From CAUZWH01 sp965224275 (GTDB lineage Bacteria > Pseudomonadota > Alphaproteobacteria > SHVV01): DNA of 64,000 nt. Position numbers and translations under genes: made by a program. The DNA is taken from the NCBI GenBank assembly GCA_965224275.1, contig CBDCYR010000015.1, forward strand, positions 124,001-188,000, given 5' to 3'. Positions 55,720-64,000 of the stretch are shown here, piece by piece. Position 1 is the stretch's first letter, and every line of letters starts with the position of its first letter. The notes beneath the pieces are model-generated. The model ran no database searches, was not told the origin of the DNA, and saw only the letters and a program-made list of their open reading frames with translations.

Positions 55720-57348
55720 ATGACCCGGTTTGTTTTCATTACCGGCGGCGTGGTTTCTTCCCTTGGAAAGGGGTTGGCGTCGGCCGCACTTGGCGCGTTG
55801 CTCCAGACCCGCGGATTCGACGTACGTTTGCGGAAACTCGATCCCTACCTCAATGTCGATCCCGGTACGATGAGCCCGTACCAACACGGCGAGGTCTACG
55901 TTACCGATGATGGTGCCGAAACCGATCTTGATCTTGGCCACTATGAACGGTTCACCGGCGTGCCCTCCCGCCGTAGCGACAACGTTACCTCCGGGCGAAT
56001 TTATCAGTCCGTCATCAATAAGGAACGGCGCGGGGACTATCTTGGTCGAACCGTTCAGGTCATTCCGCATGTGACCGATGAGATTAAGGAATTTATCCAA
56101 ACCGACATCGACAGTGCGGATTTCGCGTTGATAGAAATTGGTGGCACGGTCGGTGATATCGAGAGCCTGCCGTTCCTCGAAGCGATCCGCCAAATGGCCA
56201 ACGAACTAGGTCGTGACCGCGCGCTATTCCTGCACCTTACCCTGGTCCCGCACATCGCCACCGCCGGCGAACTTAAGACCAAACCAACCCAACACTCCGT
56301 AAAGGAGTTGCGAAGTATCGGTATCCAGCCCGACATCCTTCTGTGCCGCTGCGATCAACCTTTGCCCGAAAACGTGCGCGGCAAGATCGCGTTGTTTTGC
56401 AATGTTCGTGAACAGGATGTGATTGGTGCGCCCGATGTTGGGTCGATTTACGAGGTTCCGATCCGCTATCACGAAGAGGGATTGGACACCCAGGTCCTGA
56501 GCCACTTTGGGCTGGATACATCAGCGCCCGATCTTAGCCGCTGGGAGGAAATTTGTGATCGCTTGGGTGCGCCCGAGGGCAATGTACGCATCGCCGTCAT
56601 CGGGAAGTATACCGAACTCAAGGACGCGTATATTTCACTTGGTGAGGCCTTGGTTCATGGCGGCATTGCAAATCATGTTGCGGTCGAGTTGACATGGCTC
56701 GATGCAGAAATTTTTGAGCAACCCGATACCAGCCACTATCTCGAAGAGGTCGACGGAATCCTGGTTCCCGGCGGATTTGGGGAGCGCGGTGCCGAGGGAA
56801 AAATTGCGGCGGTTACCTATGCGCGCGAGCACAAGATTCCCTATTTCGGCATTTGCTTTGGCATGCAGATGGCCGTACTTGATGCCGCACGTAACATCGC
56901 CGGCATCCACGGCGCCGGGTCGACCGAGTTCGGTCCAGCGAAGGTACCGGTCGTGGGGTTGCTTACCGAATGGATGCGCGGAAACGAAATTGTCGTACGT
57001 GAAGCCGAGGATGATTTGGGCGGTACGATGCGGCTCGGTTCCTACGAATGCCACCTTAAGGATGACAGCCGAGTAAGTGAAATCTATGGCGGTGCGGCTT
57101 GCATCGAAGAACGCCATCGCCATCGCTACGAAGTGAACATCAACATGCGTGAGCAACTGGAGGAGGCGGGACTCACATTCGCCGGTATGTCTCCTGATGG
57201 CATGCTACCGGAGATAATCGAGTTGCGGGACCATCCTTGGTTTGTCGGCGTTCAGTTCCATCCCGAACTGAAATCGAAGCCGTTCGATCCGCATCCGCTG
57301 TTTCGTTCATTCGTCCGCGCCGCCGTCGAGCAATCGCGGCTCGTCTAA
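55720..57348 (+). CDS. pyrG: CTP synthase
   Basis: It makes CTP from UTP, ATP and glutamine. The 542 residues have an N-terminal synthetase domain (FVFITGGVVSSLGKGL, DPYLNVDPGTMSP) and a C-terminal class I glutaminase with PYFGICFGMQMA (nucleophile Cys) and GVQFHPELKSKP (His, Glu). It is full length and intact. Confidence 0.97.
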   Translation: MTRFVFITGGVVSSLGKGLASAALGALLQTRGFDVRLRKLDPYLNVDPGTMSPYQHGEVYVTDDGAETDLDLGHYERFTGVPSRRSDNVTSGRIYQSVINKERRGDYLGRTVQVIPHVTDEIKEFIQTDIDSADFALIEIGGTVGDIESLPFLEAIRQMANELGRDRALFLHLTLVPHIATAGELKTKPTQHSVKELRSIGIQPDILLCRCDQPLPENVRGKIALFCNVREQDVIGAPDVGSIYEVPIRYHEEGLDTQVLSHFGLDTSAPDLSRWEEICDRLGAPEGNVRIAVIGKYTELKDAYISLGEALVHGGIANHVAVELTWLDAEIFEQPDTSHYLEEVDGILVPGGFGERGAEGKIAAVTYAREHKIPYFGICFGMQMAVLDAARNIAGIHGAGSTEFGPAKVPVVGLLTEWMRGNEIVVREAEDDLGGTMRLGSYECHLKDDSRVSEIYGGAACIEERHRHRYEVNINMREQLEEAGLTFAGMSPDGMLPEIIELRDHPWFVGVQFHPELKSKPFDPHPLFRSFVRAAVEQSRLV

Positions 57349-57364
57349 ACGCAAAGAACGCGTC

Positions 57365-58222
57365 ATGGCTGCGATGGAACAAGTCATCGTCGGGGGTGAT
57401 TCGGTTAGCGAAGTGTCGCTCGCCAACGATCAACCCCTGGGCCTAATAGCCGGCCCCTGCGTGATGGAAGGGCGCAACCACGCGCTCGAAACAGCGCAAG
57501 CACTTTGCCAGATGGCACAAAATCTAGGCATCGGCCTGATCTACAAAACCTCTTTTGATAAAGCGAACCGGACCAGCGGCGGCAGTCCCCGCGGTGTGGG
57601 ACTCGAGGAAGCGCTGCCAATATTCGCCGAGATTCGCGAAACGCTCGGTTGCCCGGTGTTGACGGACGTACACAACGCAGAGCAATGCGCGCGCGTCGCC
57701 GAGGTGGTCGATGTCTTGCAGATCCCCGCTTTTTTATGCCGGCAGACCGACCTGCTGCACGCCGCTGCCATCACCGGACGCGTTGTTCACGTCAAGAAAG
57801 GGCAGTTTCTAGCGCCCTGGGATATGAAACACGTGATCGCCAAATTGACCGACACAGGCAATCGGCGGGTCTTGGTGTGCGAACGAGGTGTCAGTTTTGG
57901 CTACAACACGCTCGTCTCAGATTTGCGCGCGTTGCCGTTGCTTGCGGAGCTCGGCTTTCCCGTTGTCTTCGATGCCACGCATTCGGTTCAGCAGCCGGGC
58001 GGGCAGGGGCACGCGAGCGGCGGCGACCGCCGGTTCGTACCCGTTCTCGCGAAAGCTGCGGTCGCGGTCGGAGTCGCTGCGGTTTTCATGGAGACCCACC
58101 CCGACCCTGACAATGCGCCCTCCGATGGCCCCAACATGGTCCCCCTATGCGACATGCCACAACTGATCGCACAGCTCATGAAATTCGATCGCTTGGCGAA
58201 GTCGCAACAGGAAGAAGAATGA
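57365..58222 (+). CDS. kdsA: 3-deoxy-8-phosphooctulonate (KDO-8-P) synthase
   Basis: It condenses arabinose-5-phosphate with phosphoenolpyruvate to KDO-8-P for LPS inner core. The 285 residues include GLIAGPCVMEG, YKTSFDKANRTS, VLTDVHN, QIPAFLCRQTDLL, KKGQFLAPWD and FDATHSVQQPGG. The GPCVMEG Cys is present, as in metal-dependent forms. Its TGA overlaps the eno ATG. Confidence 0.96.
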   Translation: MAAMEQVIVGGDSVSEVSLANDQPLGLIAGPCVMEGRNHALETAQALCQMAQNLGIGLIYKTSFDKANRTSGGSPRGVGLEEALPIFAEIRETLGCPVLTDVHNAEQCARVAEVVDVLQIPAFLCRQTDLLHAAAITGRVVHVKKGQFLAPWDMKHVIAKLTDTGNRRVLVCERGVSFGYNTLVSDLRALPLLAELGFPVVFDATHSVQQPGGQGHASGGDRRFVPVLAKAAVAVGVAAVFMETHPDPDNAPSDGPNMVPLCDMPQLIAQLMKFDRLAKSQQEEE

Positions 58223-59496
58223 CCGCCATCATTGATATCGTTGGTCGCGAAATTCTTGACAGTCGCGGCAATCCAACCGTCGAGGTTGACGTCGTACTCG
58301 AAGATGGTTCGACCGGACGCGCCGCGGTTCCCTCCGGCGCCTCGACTGGCCGCTATGAAGCCGTCGAGCTGCGCGATGGTGAAAGCCGATACGGTGGCAA
58401 GGGCGTGCGGCGTGCGATCGCTGCTGTAAATGGAGAGTTGTTCGAGGCGCTCATGGGCCTCGATGCCGAAAACCAGGCGCAGATCGATGAGATCATGGTC
58501 GCATTGGACGGCACCGCGAGCAAATCGCGGGTTGGTGCCAACGCGACGTTAGGCATAAGTCTGGCGACCGCAAAAGCGGCCGCATGCTCACGCGGTCTGC
58601 CTTTGTACCGTTATCTCGGTGGCCCGGACGCCCGCGTTTTGCCGCTGCCGATGATGAATATCGTCAACGGGGGTGCGCACGCCGACAACCCGATCGACAT
58701 CCAAGAGTTCATGATTATCCCTGCGTCGGCCGATTCCATGGCCGAGGCCGTGCGCATGGGTGCGGAGGTGTTTCAAACGCTGCGTCGTGCTCTGAGCGAC
58801 GCCGGGCATGCAACCAACGTTGGCGATGAAGGTGGGTTTGCGCCCGCATTCAGCACCGCGGACGAAGCGCTCGGGTTTATCATGAAAGCGATCAAAGGGG
58901 CCGGATACAAGCCAGGGCTCGATGTCTTGCTCGCGCTAGACCCAGCGTCGACCGAGTTCTTCCAGGACGGTAAATACATCCTGGCGGGCGAGGGCAAGAC
59001 GTTCGACGCCGCCGATTTGGTCGCCTACTACGAGGATCTTGTCGATCGCTTTCCCATTTTGTCGATCGAGGATGGAATGGCGGAAGACGATTGGGAGGGT
59101 TGGGCAGCACTGACCGAAACGATCGGCGAGCGCGTTCAGCTGGTCGGTGATGATCTATTTGTGACCAATCCGGAGCGCCTGACAAAAGGGGTGGAGCGCG
59201 GAGTCGCCAACGCGATCCTTGTTAAGCCCAATCAAATTGGCACCCTCAGCGAAACATTGCAGACGGTGGAAATGGCGCATCGCGCCGGCTACCGCAGCAT
59301 ATTGTCACATCGTTCGGGAGAGACCGAGGACTCAACCATCGCCGACATCGCCGTCGCGACCAACTGTGGCCAGATAAAAACCGGCTCGTTATCGCGTTCA
59401 GATCGGCTCGCTAAGTACAACCAACTGATGCGAATCGAAGGCCAGCTAGGTGCCCAGGCTCGTTTCCCAGGCCGATCAGCCCTGGCGCGTGGTTAA
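58219..59496 (+). CDS. eno: enolase
   Basis: It interconverts 2-phosphoglycerate and phosphoenolpyruvate. The 425 residues have REILDSRGNPTVEVDV, PSGASTGRYEAVELRD, NIVNGGAHADN, SIEDGMAEDDW, LVKPNQIGTLSE (catalytic Lys) and SHRSGETED. The ATG at 58219 gives an ATGA overlap with kdsA and the family N-terminus. Confidence 0.97.
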   Translation: MTAIIDIVGREILDSRGNPTVEVDVVLEDGSTGRAAVPSGASTGRYEAVELRDGESRYGGKGVRRAIAAVNGELFEALMGLDAENQAQIDEIMVALDGTASKSRVGANATLGISLATAKAAACSRGLPLYRYLGGPDARVLPLPMMNIVNGGAHADNPIDIQEFMIIPASADSMAEAVRMGAEVFQTLRRALSDAGHATNVGDEGGFAPAFSTADEALGFIMKAIKGAGYKPGLDVLLALDPASTEFFQDGKYILAGEGKTFDAADLVAYYEDLVDRFPILSIEDGMAEDDWEGWAALTETIGERVQLVGDDLFVTNPERLTKGVERGVANAILVKPNQIGTLSETLQTVEMAHRAGYRSILSHRSGETEDSTIADIAVATNCGQIKTGSLSRSDRLAKYNQLMRIEGQLGAQARFPGRSALARG

Positions 59497-59587
59497 GTGA
59501 GTCCGGATTGCAACACTTAGCGACAAACTTGGGTTTCGGTGGCTTTCGCGGTTGACCCTCTGGAATCCGCCGTGATTCGATGGGTTC

Positions 59588-59899
59588 ATGGGGATTATGT
59601 ACGAAACACGACGACGGGCGCGGGCCGCACTCGCGCCCTTCATCTGCTTCGTGCTGGTGGTTTATTTCGGTTACCACGCGATTCACGGCGATCGCGGTCT
59701 GCTGGTGTGGATCCACCTTAAGAACGAAATCAAACAAGCCGAAACGATCCACGCGTCGCTGGTGGAAAGCCGCCAACATCTTGAGCGCCGTGTCGCTTTT
59801 CTGAGACCCGAAAGTCTTGATCGCGATATGCTCATCGAGCGCGCACATCTGGTCCTCGGGTTGGTTCGTGACGATGAGGTCGTGGTCCTAAACTACTGA
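59588..59899 (+). CDS. ftsB: septum formation initiator FtsB/DivIC family
   Basis: It is a small bitopic divisome protein, 103 residues. A short cytoplasmic tip rich in Arg is followed by one helix (APFICFVLVVYFGYHAI) and a periplasmic coiled coil (LKNEIKQAETIHASLVESRQHLERRV). It ends in the conserved ERAHLVLGLVRDDEVV. The position between eno and pdhA is the rule in alphaproteobacteria. Confidence 0.9.
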   Translation: MGIMYETRRRARAALAPFICFVLVVYFGYHAIHGDRGLLVWIHLKNEIKQAETIHASLVESRQHLERRVAFLRPESLDRDMLIERAHLVLGLVRDDEVVVLNY

Positions 59900-60113
59900 T
59901 ATCGTTCTAAGATTCGCGATGTTTTGAAGCGAACATCATCCGTTGAAGCCATCTCACTGCCGAAATTTTATGATCAAGATCAATTGATTAACGCAATAGT
60001 TGATCAGAGAAACAATTTCATGTCGGATGGTGCTGGCGTTAACATTTAGCCAGCCATACATTTAGAAGCTGCCATTCTAGGCAATACTTTTGCGCACCGT
60101 TCGGGAGCTGGCG
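59900..60113 (+). promoter_or_regulatory. pdhA upstream region with TGATCA repeats
   Basis: This 214-bp gap is AT-rich around 59966-60025. Two TGATCA palindromes (59971-59976 and 60001-60006) lie 30 bp apart with a perfect 10-bp palindrome ATCAATTGAT (59979-59988) between them. Spacing near three helical turns suggests a dimeric regulator site. A short stem (GATGTT/AACATC) near 59920-59939 lacks a U-tract. Confidence 0.3.
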
Positions 60114-61163
60114 ATGGCGAGAGCAAAAACCACCAAACCGAAACGCGCACCGCGTAAGGCCACGCGTGCGAAAAAAGCAAATGGCCACGATCTTTCCGGA
60201 GTGGATGCCGCCGACCTTATCCATCTCTATCGAGAAATGCTTCTGATCCGCCGCTTTGAGGAAAAAGCCGGACAACTGTACGGGATGGGCGTCATTGGCG
60301 GGTTCTGCCATCTCTATATTGGGCAGGAAGCGGTGGTCGTTGGCATGCAGGCCTCGTTAGGCGATGGCGATGCGGTCATCACCAGTTATCGCGACCACGG
60401 CCACATGCTGGCCTGTGGTATGGAGCCGCGAGGCGTGATGGCCGAGCTAACCGGGCGTGCCACTGGCTACTCCAAGGGCAAGGGTGGCTCGATGCACATG
60501 TTTTCGTCGGAGAAGGATTTCTATGGCGGACATGGAATTGTCGGGGCCCATATTCCGCTCGGCACTGGCCTGGCTTTCGCCCATGCCTATCGTGAGGTCG
60601 ACCGTGTGAGCCTGACGTATTTCGGTGATGGGGCGGCCAACCAGGGGCAGGTTTACGAAGCATTCAATATGGCGGCTCTGTGGAAGTTGCCGGTCGTCTA
60701 CATAATTGAAAACAATCACTACGCGATGGGCACCTCGGTTGAGCGGTCGGCCGCACAGAGCGAATTTTTCAAACGAGGCGAACATTTCGGAGTGCCGGGA
60801 TTTCAGGTCGATGGCATGGACGTTCTGGCGGTTCGCGAAGCCGGGGCCAAGGCCATCGCAACCTGCCGCGCAGGTAACGGACCTGTTCTTCTCGAGGTTC
60901 TCACTTACCGATATCGCGGCCACTCGATGTCCGATCCGGCGACCTATCGAACTCGCGATGAGGTCAACAAGGTGCGCGAAGAGCGTGATCCCATCGATCG
61001 CGTGCGCGGTTGGATGATCGATGGCGGCCTCGCGCAAGAGGACGAAATAAAGGCGATCGACAAAGAGATCCGAGAGATTGTCAATGACGCAGCCGACTTC
61101 GCTCAAACCAGCGCCGAGCCGGATCCGTCCGAACTCTACACTGATATCTACGCCGAAGCTTGA
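60114..61163 (+). CDS. pdhA: pyruvate dehydrogenase E1 component subunit alpha
   Basis: It decarboxylates pyruvate using thiamine diphosphate. The 349 residues begin with a Lys/Arg/Ala-rich segment, then LIHLYREMLLIRRFEEKAGQ. The TPP motif is GDGAANQGQVYEAFNMAALW, and the substrate loop contains YRYRGHSMSDPATYRT with the phospho-loop serines. The ATG at 60114 has GGGAGC upstream. pdhB follows after 43 bp. Confidence 0.95.
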   Translation: MARAKTTKPKRAPRKATRAKKANGHDLSGVDAADLIHLYREMLLIRRFEEKAGQLYGMGVIGGFCHLYIGQEAVVVGMQASLGDGDAVITSYRDHGHMLACGMEPRGVMAELTGRATGYSKGKGGSMHMFSSEKDFYGGHGIVGAHIPLGTGLAFAHAYREVDRVSLTYFGDGAANQGQVYEAFNMAALWKLPVVYIIENNHYAMGTSVERSAAQSEFFKRGEHFGVPGFQVDGMDVLAVREAGAKAIATCRAGNGPVLLEVLTYRYRGHSMSDPATYRTRDEVNKVREERDPIDRVRGWMIDGGLAQEDEIKAIDKEIREIVNDAADFAQTSAEPDPSELYTDIYAEA

Positions 61164-61206
61164 CTGCGGGTCGTAGTACGATCGTAGGGGCCCAAGGGGA
61201 GGGGTC

Positions 61207-62619
61207 ATGCCAGTTGAAATTCTAATGCCGGCGTTGTCGCCGACGATGACCGAAGGCAATTTGGCGCGTTGGCTTAAACAAGAGGGCGAATCCGTATCGC
61301 CCGGCGATATTCTCGCTGAGATCGAAACCGATAAGGCGACGATGGAAATCGAAGCGATCGATGAAGGGACGCTCGGTCGTATCGTTGTACCCGACGGGAC
61401 CGAAGGGGTTTCGGTCAACACGGTGATCGCGCTATTGCTGACCGATGGTGAAGATTCCGCCGAGCTGGCGGCGAGCCCGGCTCCCGCGCTACCCGAACCT
61501 AACGACGTTCCCGCAATTGAGGTCGCCGATGCCGGGCCCGATTCATCGCGACCACAAGGGCAAGGTCTTGGGAATGTGCCCCCGCCGCCGGTGTCGATGA
61601 TTGCACCAGATCCGGATGTTCCGGTTGGAACGGAGATGGTCGAGCTCACCGTGCGCGAAGCCCTGCGGGACGCAATGGCCGAAGAGATGCGTCGCGATCC
61701 GGACGTGTTTTTGATTGGCGAAGAAGTCGCCGAATACCAGGGCGCCTACAAGGTCAGCCAGGGATTGCTGGAGGAATTCGGCGCCCGGCGGGTGATCGAC
61801 ACTCCAATAACCGAGGCTGGGTTTACCGGCTTGGCGGTCGGCGCGGGATTCGCCGGCCTGAAGCCAATCGTCGAATTCATGACCTTTAACTTTGCCATGC
61901 AGGCGATCGATCAAATTCTTAACTCCGCGGCAAAAACCCGGTACATGTCCGGCGGCCAAATGGGATGCTCGATCGTGTTTCGCGGCCCCAACGGTGCCGC
62001 CGCCCAAGTTGGTGCGCAGCATTCGCAAAGTTATGCCGCTTGGTATGCCCAGGTTCCCGGTATCAAGGTTGTCACGCCCTACGATGCCGCCGATTCGAAA
62101 GCGCTTCTGAAGGCGGCGATTCGCGACCCCAACCCGGTTCTATTTCTGGAAAACGAGATTCTCTACGGCCGAAAATATCCGGTTCCCCAGCTTGAAGATC
62201 ACGTTTTGCCGATCGGGCGCGCGCGCGTGGTTCGTCCAGGTCGCGATGTCACCATTGTTGCTTACTCGATTGCCGTTGGATGGGCGCTTGAAGTAGCGGA
62301 CCGTTTGGCGGGCGAAAATATTGATGCTGAAGTGATCGACTTGAGATCGCTGCGGCCACTTGATATCGACACCGTATTGAGCTCGCTATCAAAAACCAAT
62401 CGAGTCGTAACGGTCGAAGAGGGGTGGCCGATCTGTAGCATTGGCTCCGAAATCTCTGCGCAGATCATGGAACTCGGGTTTGACGATCTCGACGCACCGG
62501 TAACTCGGGTGGCCGGCAAAGATGTTCCAATGCCCTACGCGGCAAACCTCGAGACCCTGGCGCTACCCAGCATCGACGAAATCACCGACGCCGTCCGCTC
62601 CGTCTGCTACCGCAACTAG
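61207..62619 (+). CDS. pdhB: pyruvate dehydrogenase E1 component subunit beta with N-terminal lipoyl domain
   Basis: It is the partner of PdhA. The 470 residues carry a lipoyl domain first (residues 1-80; lipoyl Lys43 in ETDKATMEIEA), a Pro/Ala linker (~85-145) and then the transketolase-like beta domain (MVELTVREALRDAMAEEM, DTPITEAGFTGLAVGAG, VEEGWPICSIGSEI). The lipoyl fusion on E1-beta is characteristic of alphaproteobacteria. The stop codon TAG (62617-62619) is supplied by the palindromic element that follows. Confidence 0.95.
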   Translation: MPVEILMPALSPTMTEGNLARWLKQEGESVSPGDILAEIETDKATMEIEAIDEGTLGRIVVPDGTEGVSVNTVIALLLTDGEDSAELAASPAPALPEPNDVPAIEVADAGPDSSRPQGQGLGNVPPPPVSMIAPDPDVPVGTEMVELTVREALRDAMAEEMRRDPDVFLIGEEVAEYQGAYKVSQGLLEEFGARRVIDTPITEAGFTGLAVGAGFAGLKPIVEFMTFNFAMQAIDQILNSAAKTRYMSGGQMGCSIVFRGPNGAAAQVGAQHSQSYAAWYAQVPGIKVVTPYDAADSKALLKAAIRDPNPVLFLENEILYGRKYPVPQLEDHVLPIGRARVVRPGRDVTIVAYSIAVGWALEVADRLAGENIDAEVIDLRSLRPLDIDTVLSSLSKTNRVVTVEEGWPICSIGSEISAQIMELGFDDLDAPVTRVAGKDVPMPYAANLETLALPSIDEITDAVRSVCYRN

Positions 62620-62802
62620 TGGATGGAATCCAACATATGGTACCCATACGACCGGGATACGCGACCCACAGGGCGGCTTGCCGAGCTCACCGGCCGCGTT
62701 ACGCAAAGCTTCCGATGGACGGTATCGCCACGCTTCGCGCGCCTAACCGGCGAACTCGGCAAGCCGTCGTATGGGTACCATATGTTGGATTTCATCCACT
62801 AG
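62616..62802. repeat. 187-bp palindromic element between pdhB and pdhC
   Basis: Outer arms at 62616-62652 and 62766-62802 are inverted and match at 36 of 37 positions (the exception at 62626/62792 is G opposite T). Inner arms at 62675-62693 and 62747-62765 match at 17 of 19. A 22-bp insert (62653-62674) sits only in the left half, and a 53-bp centre pairs loosely. Both ends read CTAG. Transcribed RNA would fold into one long hairpin in the pdh mRNA. No second copy was noticed in this window. The family is not recognised. Confidence 0.85.
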
Positions 62803-62842
62803 CCGGTACGACGTAGAAGTCTTAACCGAGGAAGCGTGAGAC

Positions 62843-64000
62843 ATGCCCATTCCGATAACAATGCCCGCATTGTCGCCGACGATGACGGAGGGCAACCTCG
62901 CCAAGTGGTTGAAAGCGGAGGGCGATTCAGTCACCGCCGGCGATATCATTGCTGAAATCGAGACCGACAAGGCGACGATGGAAGTTGAGGCTGTCGATGA
63001 AGGCGTTCTCGCCAAAATACTGATCAACGAGGGTACTGAAGGGGTTGCTGTAAACTCAGTGATTGCCTTGCTGCTTGAAGAGGGCGAGGAGGACTCGGCT
63101 CTCGATGGTTATCAAACCGCGGCGCCGCCGACGCCTGCCGCTCCCGCTGCTGCGGCGGCACCGGCGCTACCGCCTGAGCCGGTCGCAGTGCCCCCTGCGA
63201 CCGCCGTTACGGTGGCTGAAGGTGCCGACGGGGCGCGTGTCAAAGCCAGTCCGTTGGCCCGTCGTATGGCGCAGCAAGCAGGCCTCGCTCTTGCCAACGT
63301 CAACGGAAGTGGCCCGCAGGGCCGCGTCGTCAAAGCCGATATTGAAGCCGCGCTGGGCAAGGCACCGGCGGCGGCATCGACCCCAGCAGCGCCCACCAGT
63401 GGTGGTGCGGTGGCGCCGACTGAAATACCCCATACCAACATGCGCAAAGTTATTGCGCGTCGCTTAACCGAAGCCAAGCAGCAGATCCCGCACTTCTATT
63501 TGTCGCTCGATTGCGAGGTCGACAAGCTTCTCGCCATGCGGAAAGAGCTCAATGAAAAGGCCGCCAACGAGGACCTCGGCTACAAGATTTCGGTGAACGA
63601 TTTTGTCATTCGGGCAGCCGCCCTGGCACTCCGTAAAGTGCCTGACGCAAACGTGTCATGGACCGACGAGGTTTTGCTCAAGCACAACGTGGTCGACGTT
63701 TCGATCGCGGTGTCGATCGAAGGTGGCTTGATTACCCCTATCATCCGCAATACCGATCAAAAGGGCTTGGCGACCATTTCTAAGGAGATGAAAGAACTCG
63801 CCGGGCGTGCGCGCGAAGGCAAGCTGTTGCCAGAGGAGTATCAGGGCGGAACCTTTTCAATCTCCAACCTTGGGATGTTTGGAATTCGCGAGTTCGCGGC
63901 CGTAATCAATCCGCCGCAAGGGGCTATTCTTGCGGTCGGCCGATCGGAAGAGCGGCCGGTCGTTAGGGATGGGGCGCTTGCTGTAGCCACCATCATGACC
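62843..64000 (+). CDS. pdhC: pyruvate dehydrogenase E2 component (dihydrolipoamide acetyltransferase), 5' part
   Basis: It transfers the acetyl group to coenzyme A. The fragment holds one lipoyl domain (residues 1-80; Lys43 in ETDKATMEVEA), an Ala/Pro linker and the E3-binding domain (VKASPLARRMAQQAGLALAN, GPQGRVVKADIE). It also holds the start of the catalytic domain (IPHTNMRKVIARRLTEAKQ, IPHFYLSLDCEVD, FSISNLGMFGIREF). The HxxxDG active site lies beyond the window. GAGGAAG precedes the ATG at 62843. The frame is open to the right edge. Confidence 0.96.
   Translation, partial: MPIPITMPALSPTMTEGNLAKWLKAEGDSVTAGDIIAEIETDKATMEVEAVDEGVLAKILINEGTEGVAVNSVIALLLEEGEEDSALDGYQTAAPPTPAAPAAAAAPALPPEPVAVPPATAVTVAEGADGARVKASPLARRMAQQAGLALANVNGSGPQGRVVKADIEAALGKAPAAASTPAAPTSGGAVAPTEIPHTNMRKVIARRLTEAKQQIPHFYLSLDCEVDKLLAMRKELNEKAANEDLGYKISVNDFVIRAAALALRKVPDANVSWTDEVLLKHNVVDVSIAVSIEGGLITPIIRNTDQKGLATISKEMKELAGRAREGKLLPEEYQGGTFSISNLGMFGIREFAAVINPPQGAILAVGRSEERPVVRDGALAVATIMT

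Noticed and set aside
55225..56193. 322-codon minus-strand open frame opposite secG/pyrG
   Set aside because: It covers secG and the start of pyrG antisense, without domain evidence.
60447..61649. 400-codon minus-strand open frame opposite pdhA/pdhB
   Set aside because: It is a shadow frame, spanning two real genes and a spacer on the other strand.
61207..63090. Apparent gene duplication: near-identical N-terminal ~80 residues in pdhB and pdhC
   Set aside because: Both are lipoyl domains. A lipoyl domain on E1-beta as well as E2 is the normal alphaproteobacterial arrangement.
1..64000. CRISPR arrays, defence islands, prophage or a biosynthetic cluster
   Set aside because: No regularly spaced repeats, phage structural genes or defence-type genes were seen. 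Apart from the IS pair and the palindrome the window is core chromosome.

Overview
The window is a stretch of alphaproteobacterial core chromosome, most like Rhodospirillales and relatives in gene order. The evidence is the nuo gene order with birA-coaX-rnj-mce attached, the dnaE/rpsB-tsf-pyrH-frr-uppS-cdsA-dxr-rseP-bamA-skp-lpxD-fabZ-lpxA-lpxI run, the pyrG-kdsA-eno-ftsB-pdhABC run with a lipoyl domain on E1-beta, and a GTTC-N7-GTTC LexA operator in front of lexA. No tRNA, rRNA, CRISPR array or prophage was seen.

Layout: (1) 1-14.3 kb, plus strand: the 3' part of nuoF, then nuoG to nuoN (respiratory complex I), running by stop/start overlaps into birA, coaX, rnj, mce and a DUF1467 gene. (2) 14.5-22 kb: an exported hypothetical protein, proS, lolC-lolD and dnaE. 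(3) 22-35.7 kb: rpsB-tsf translation genes, pyrH, frr, then envelope genes for undecaprenyl-PP, CDP-diacylglycerol, DXP/MEP isoprenoids, site-2 protease, outer-membrane assembly and early lipid A synthesis, ending in a glyoxalase I gene. (4) 35.7-47.4 kb, mostly minus strand: a small membrane protein, gltA, gltX, lexA, moeA, moaC, trpC, trpD, with plus-strand comEC between gltX and lexA. (5) 47.6-55 kb: a divergent polysaccharide deacetylase, a PpiD-like chaperone, tpiA and a two-component locus. (6) 55.3-64 kb: secG, pyrG, kdsA, eno, ftsB and pdhA-pdhB-pdhC (pdhC runs off the end).

The unusual part is a cluster of broken genes between about 39 and 55 kb inside otherwise tidy core operons. 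comEC is split by two identical 932-bp IS5-family elements in head-to-tail tandem and also carries a downstream frameshift. A polysaccharide deacetylase gene is frameshifted and lacks a normal start codon. A hybrid histidine kinase has lost its phospho-accepting histidine box, is out of frame with its PAS domain and is fused by deletion to a truncated exported-protein gene. Its partner response regulator is cut by an in-frame amber codon. lpxB and trpEG are also absent from positions where relatives often have them. This looks like recent relaxed selection (host-restricted or streamlining lineage), though sequencing error could explain the single-base lesions.

The second unusual object is a 187-bp long palindrome between pdhB and pdhC. 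Its 37-bp outer arms match at 36 of 37 positions, it supplies the pdhB stop codon, and it stays open in the pdhB frame from that stop to a mirror-image stop at its other end. It resembles a mobile palindromic repeat unit of unknown family.
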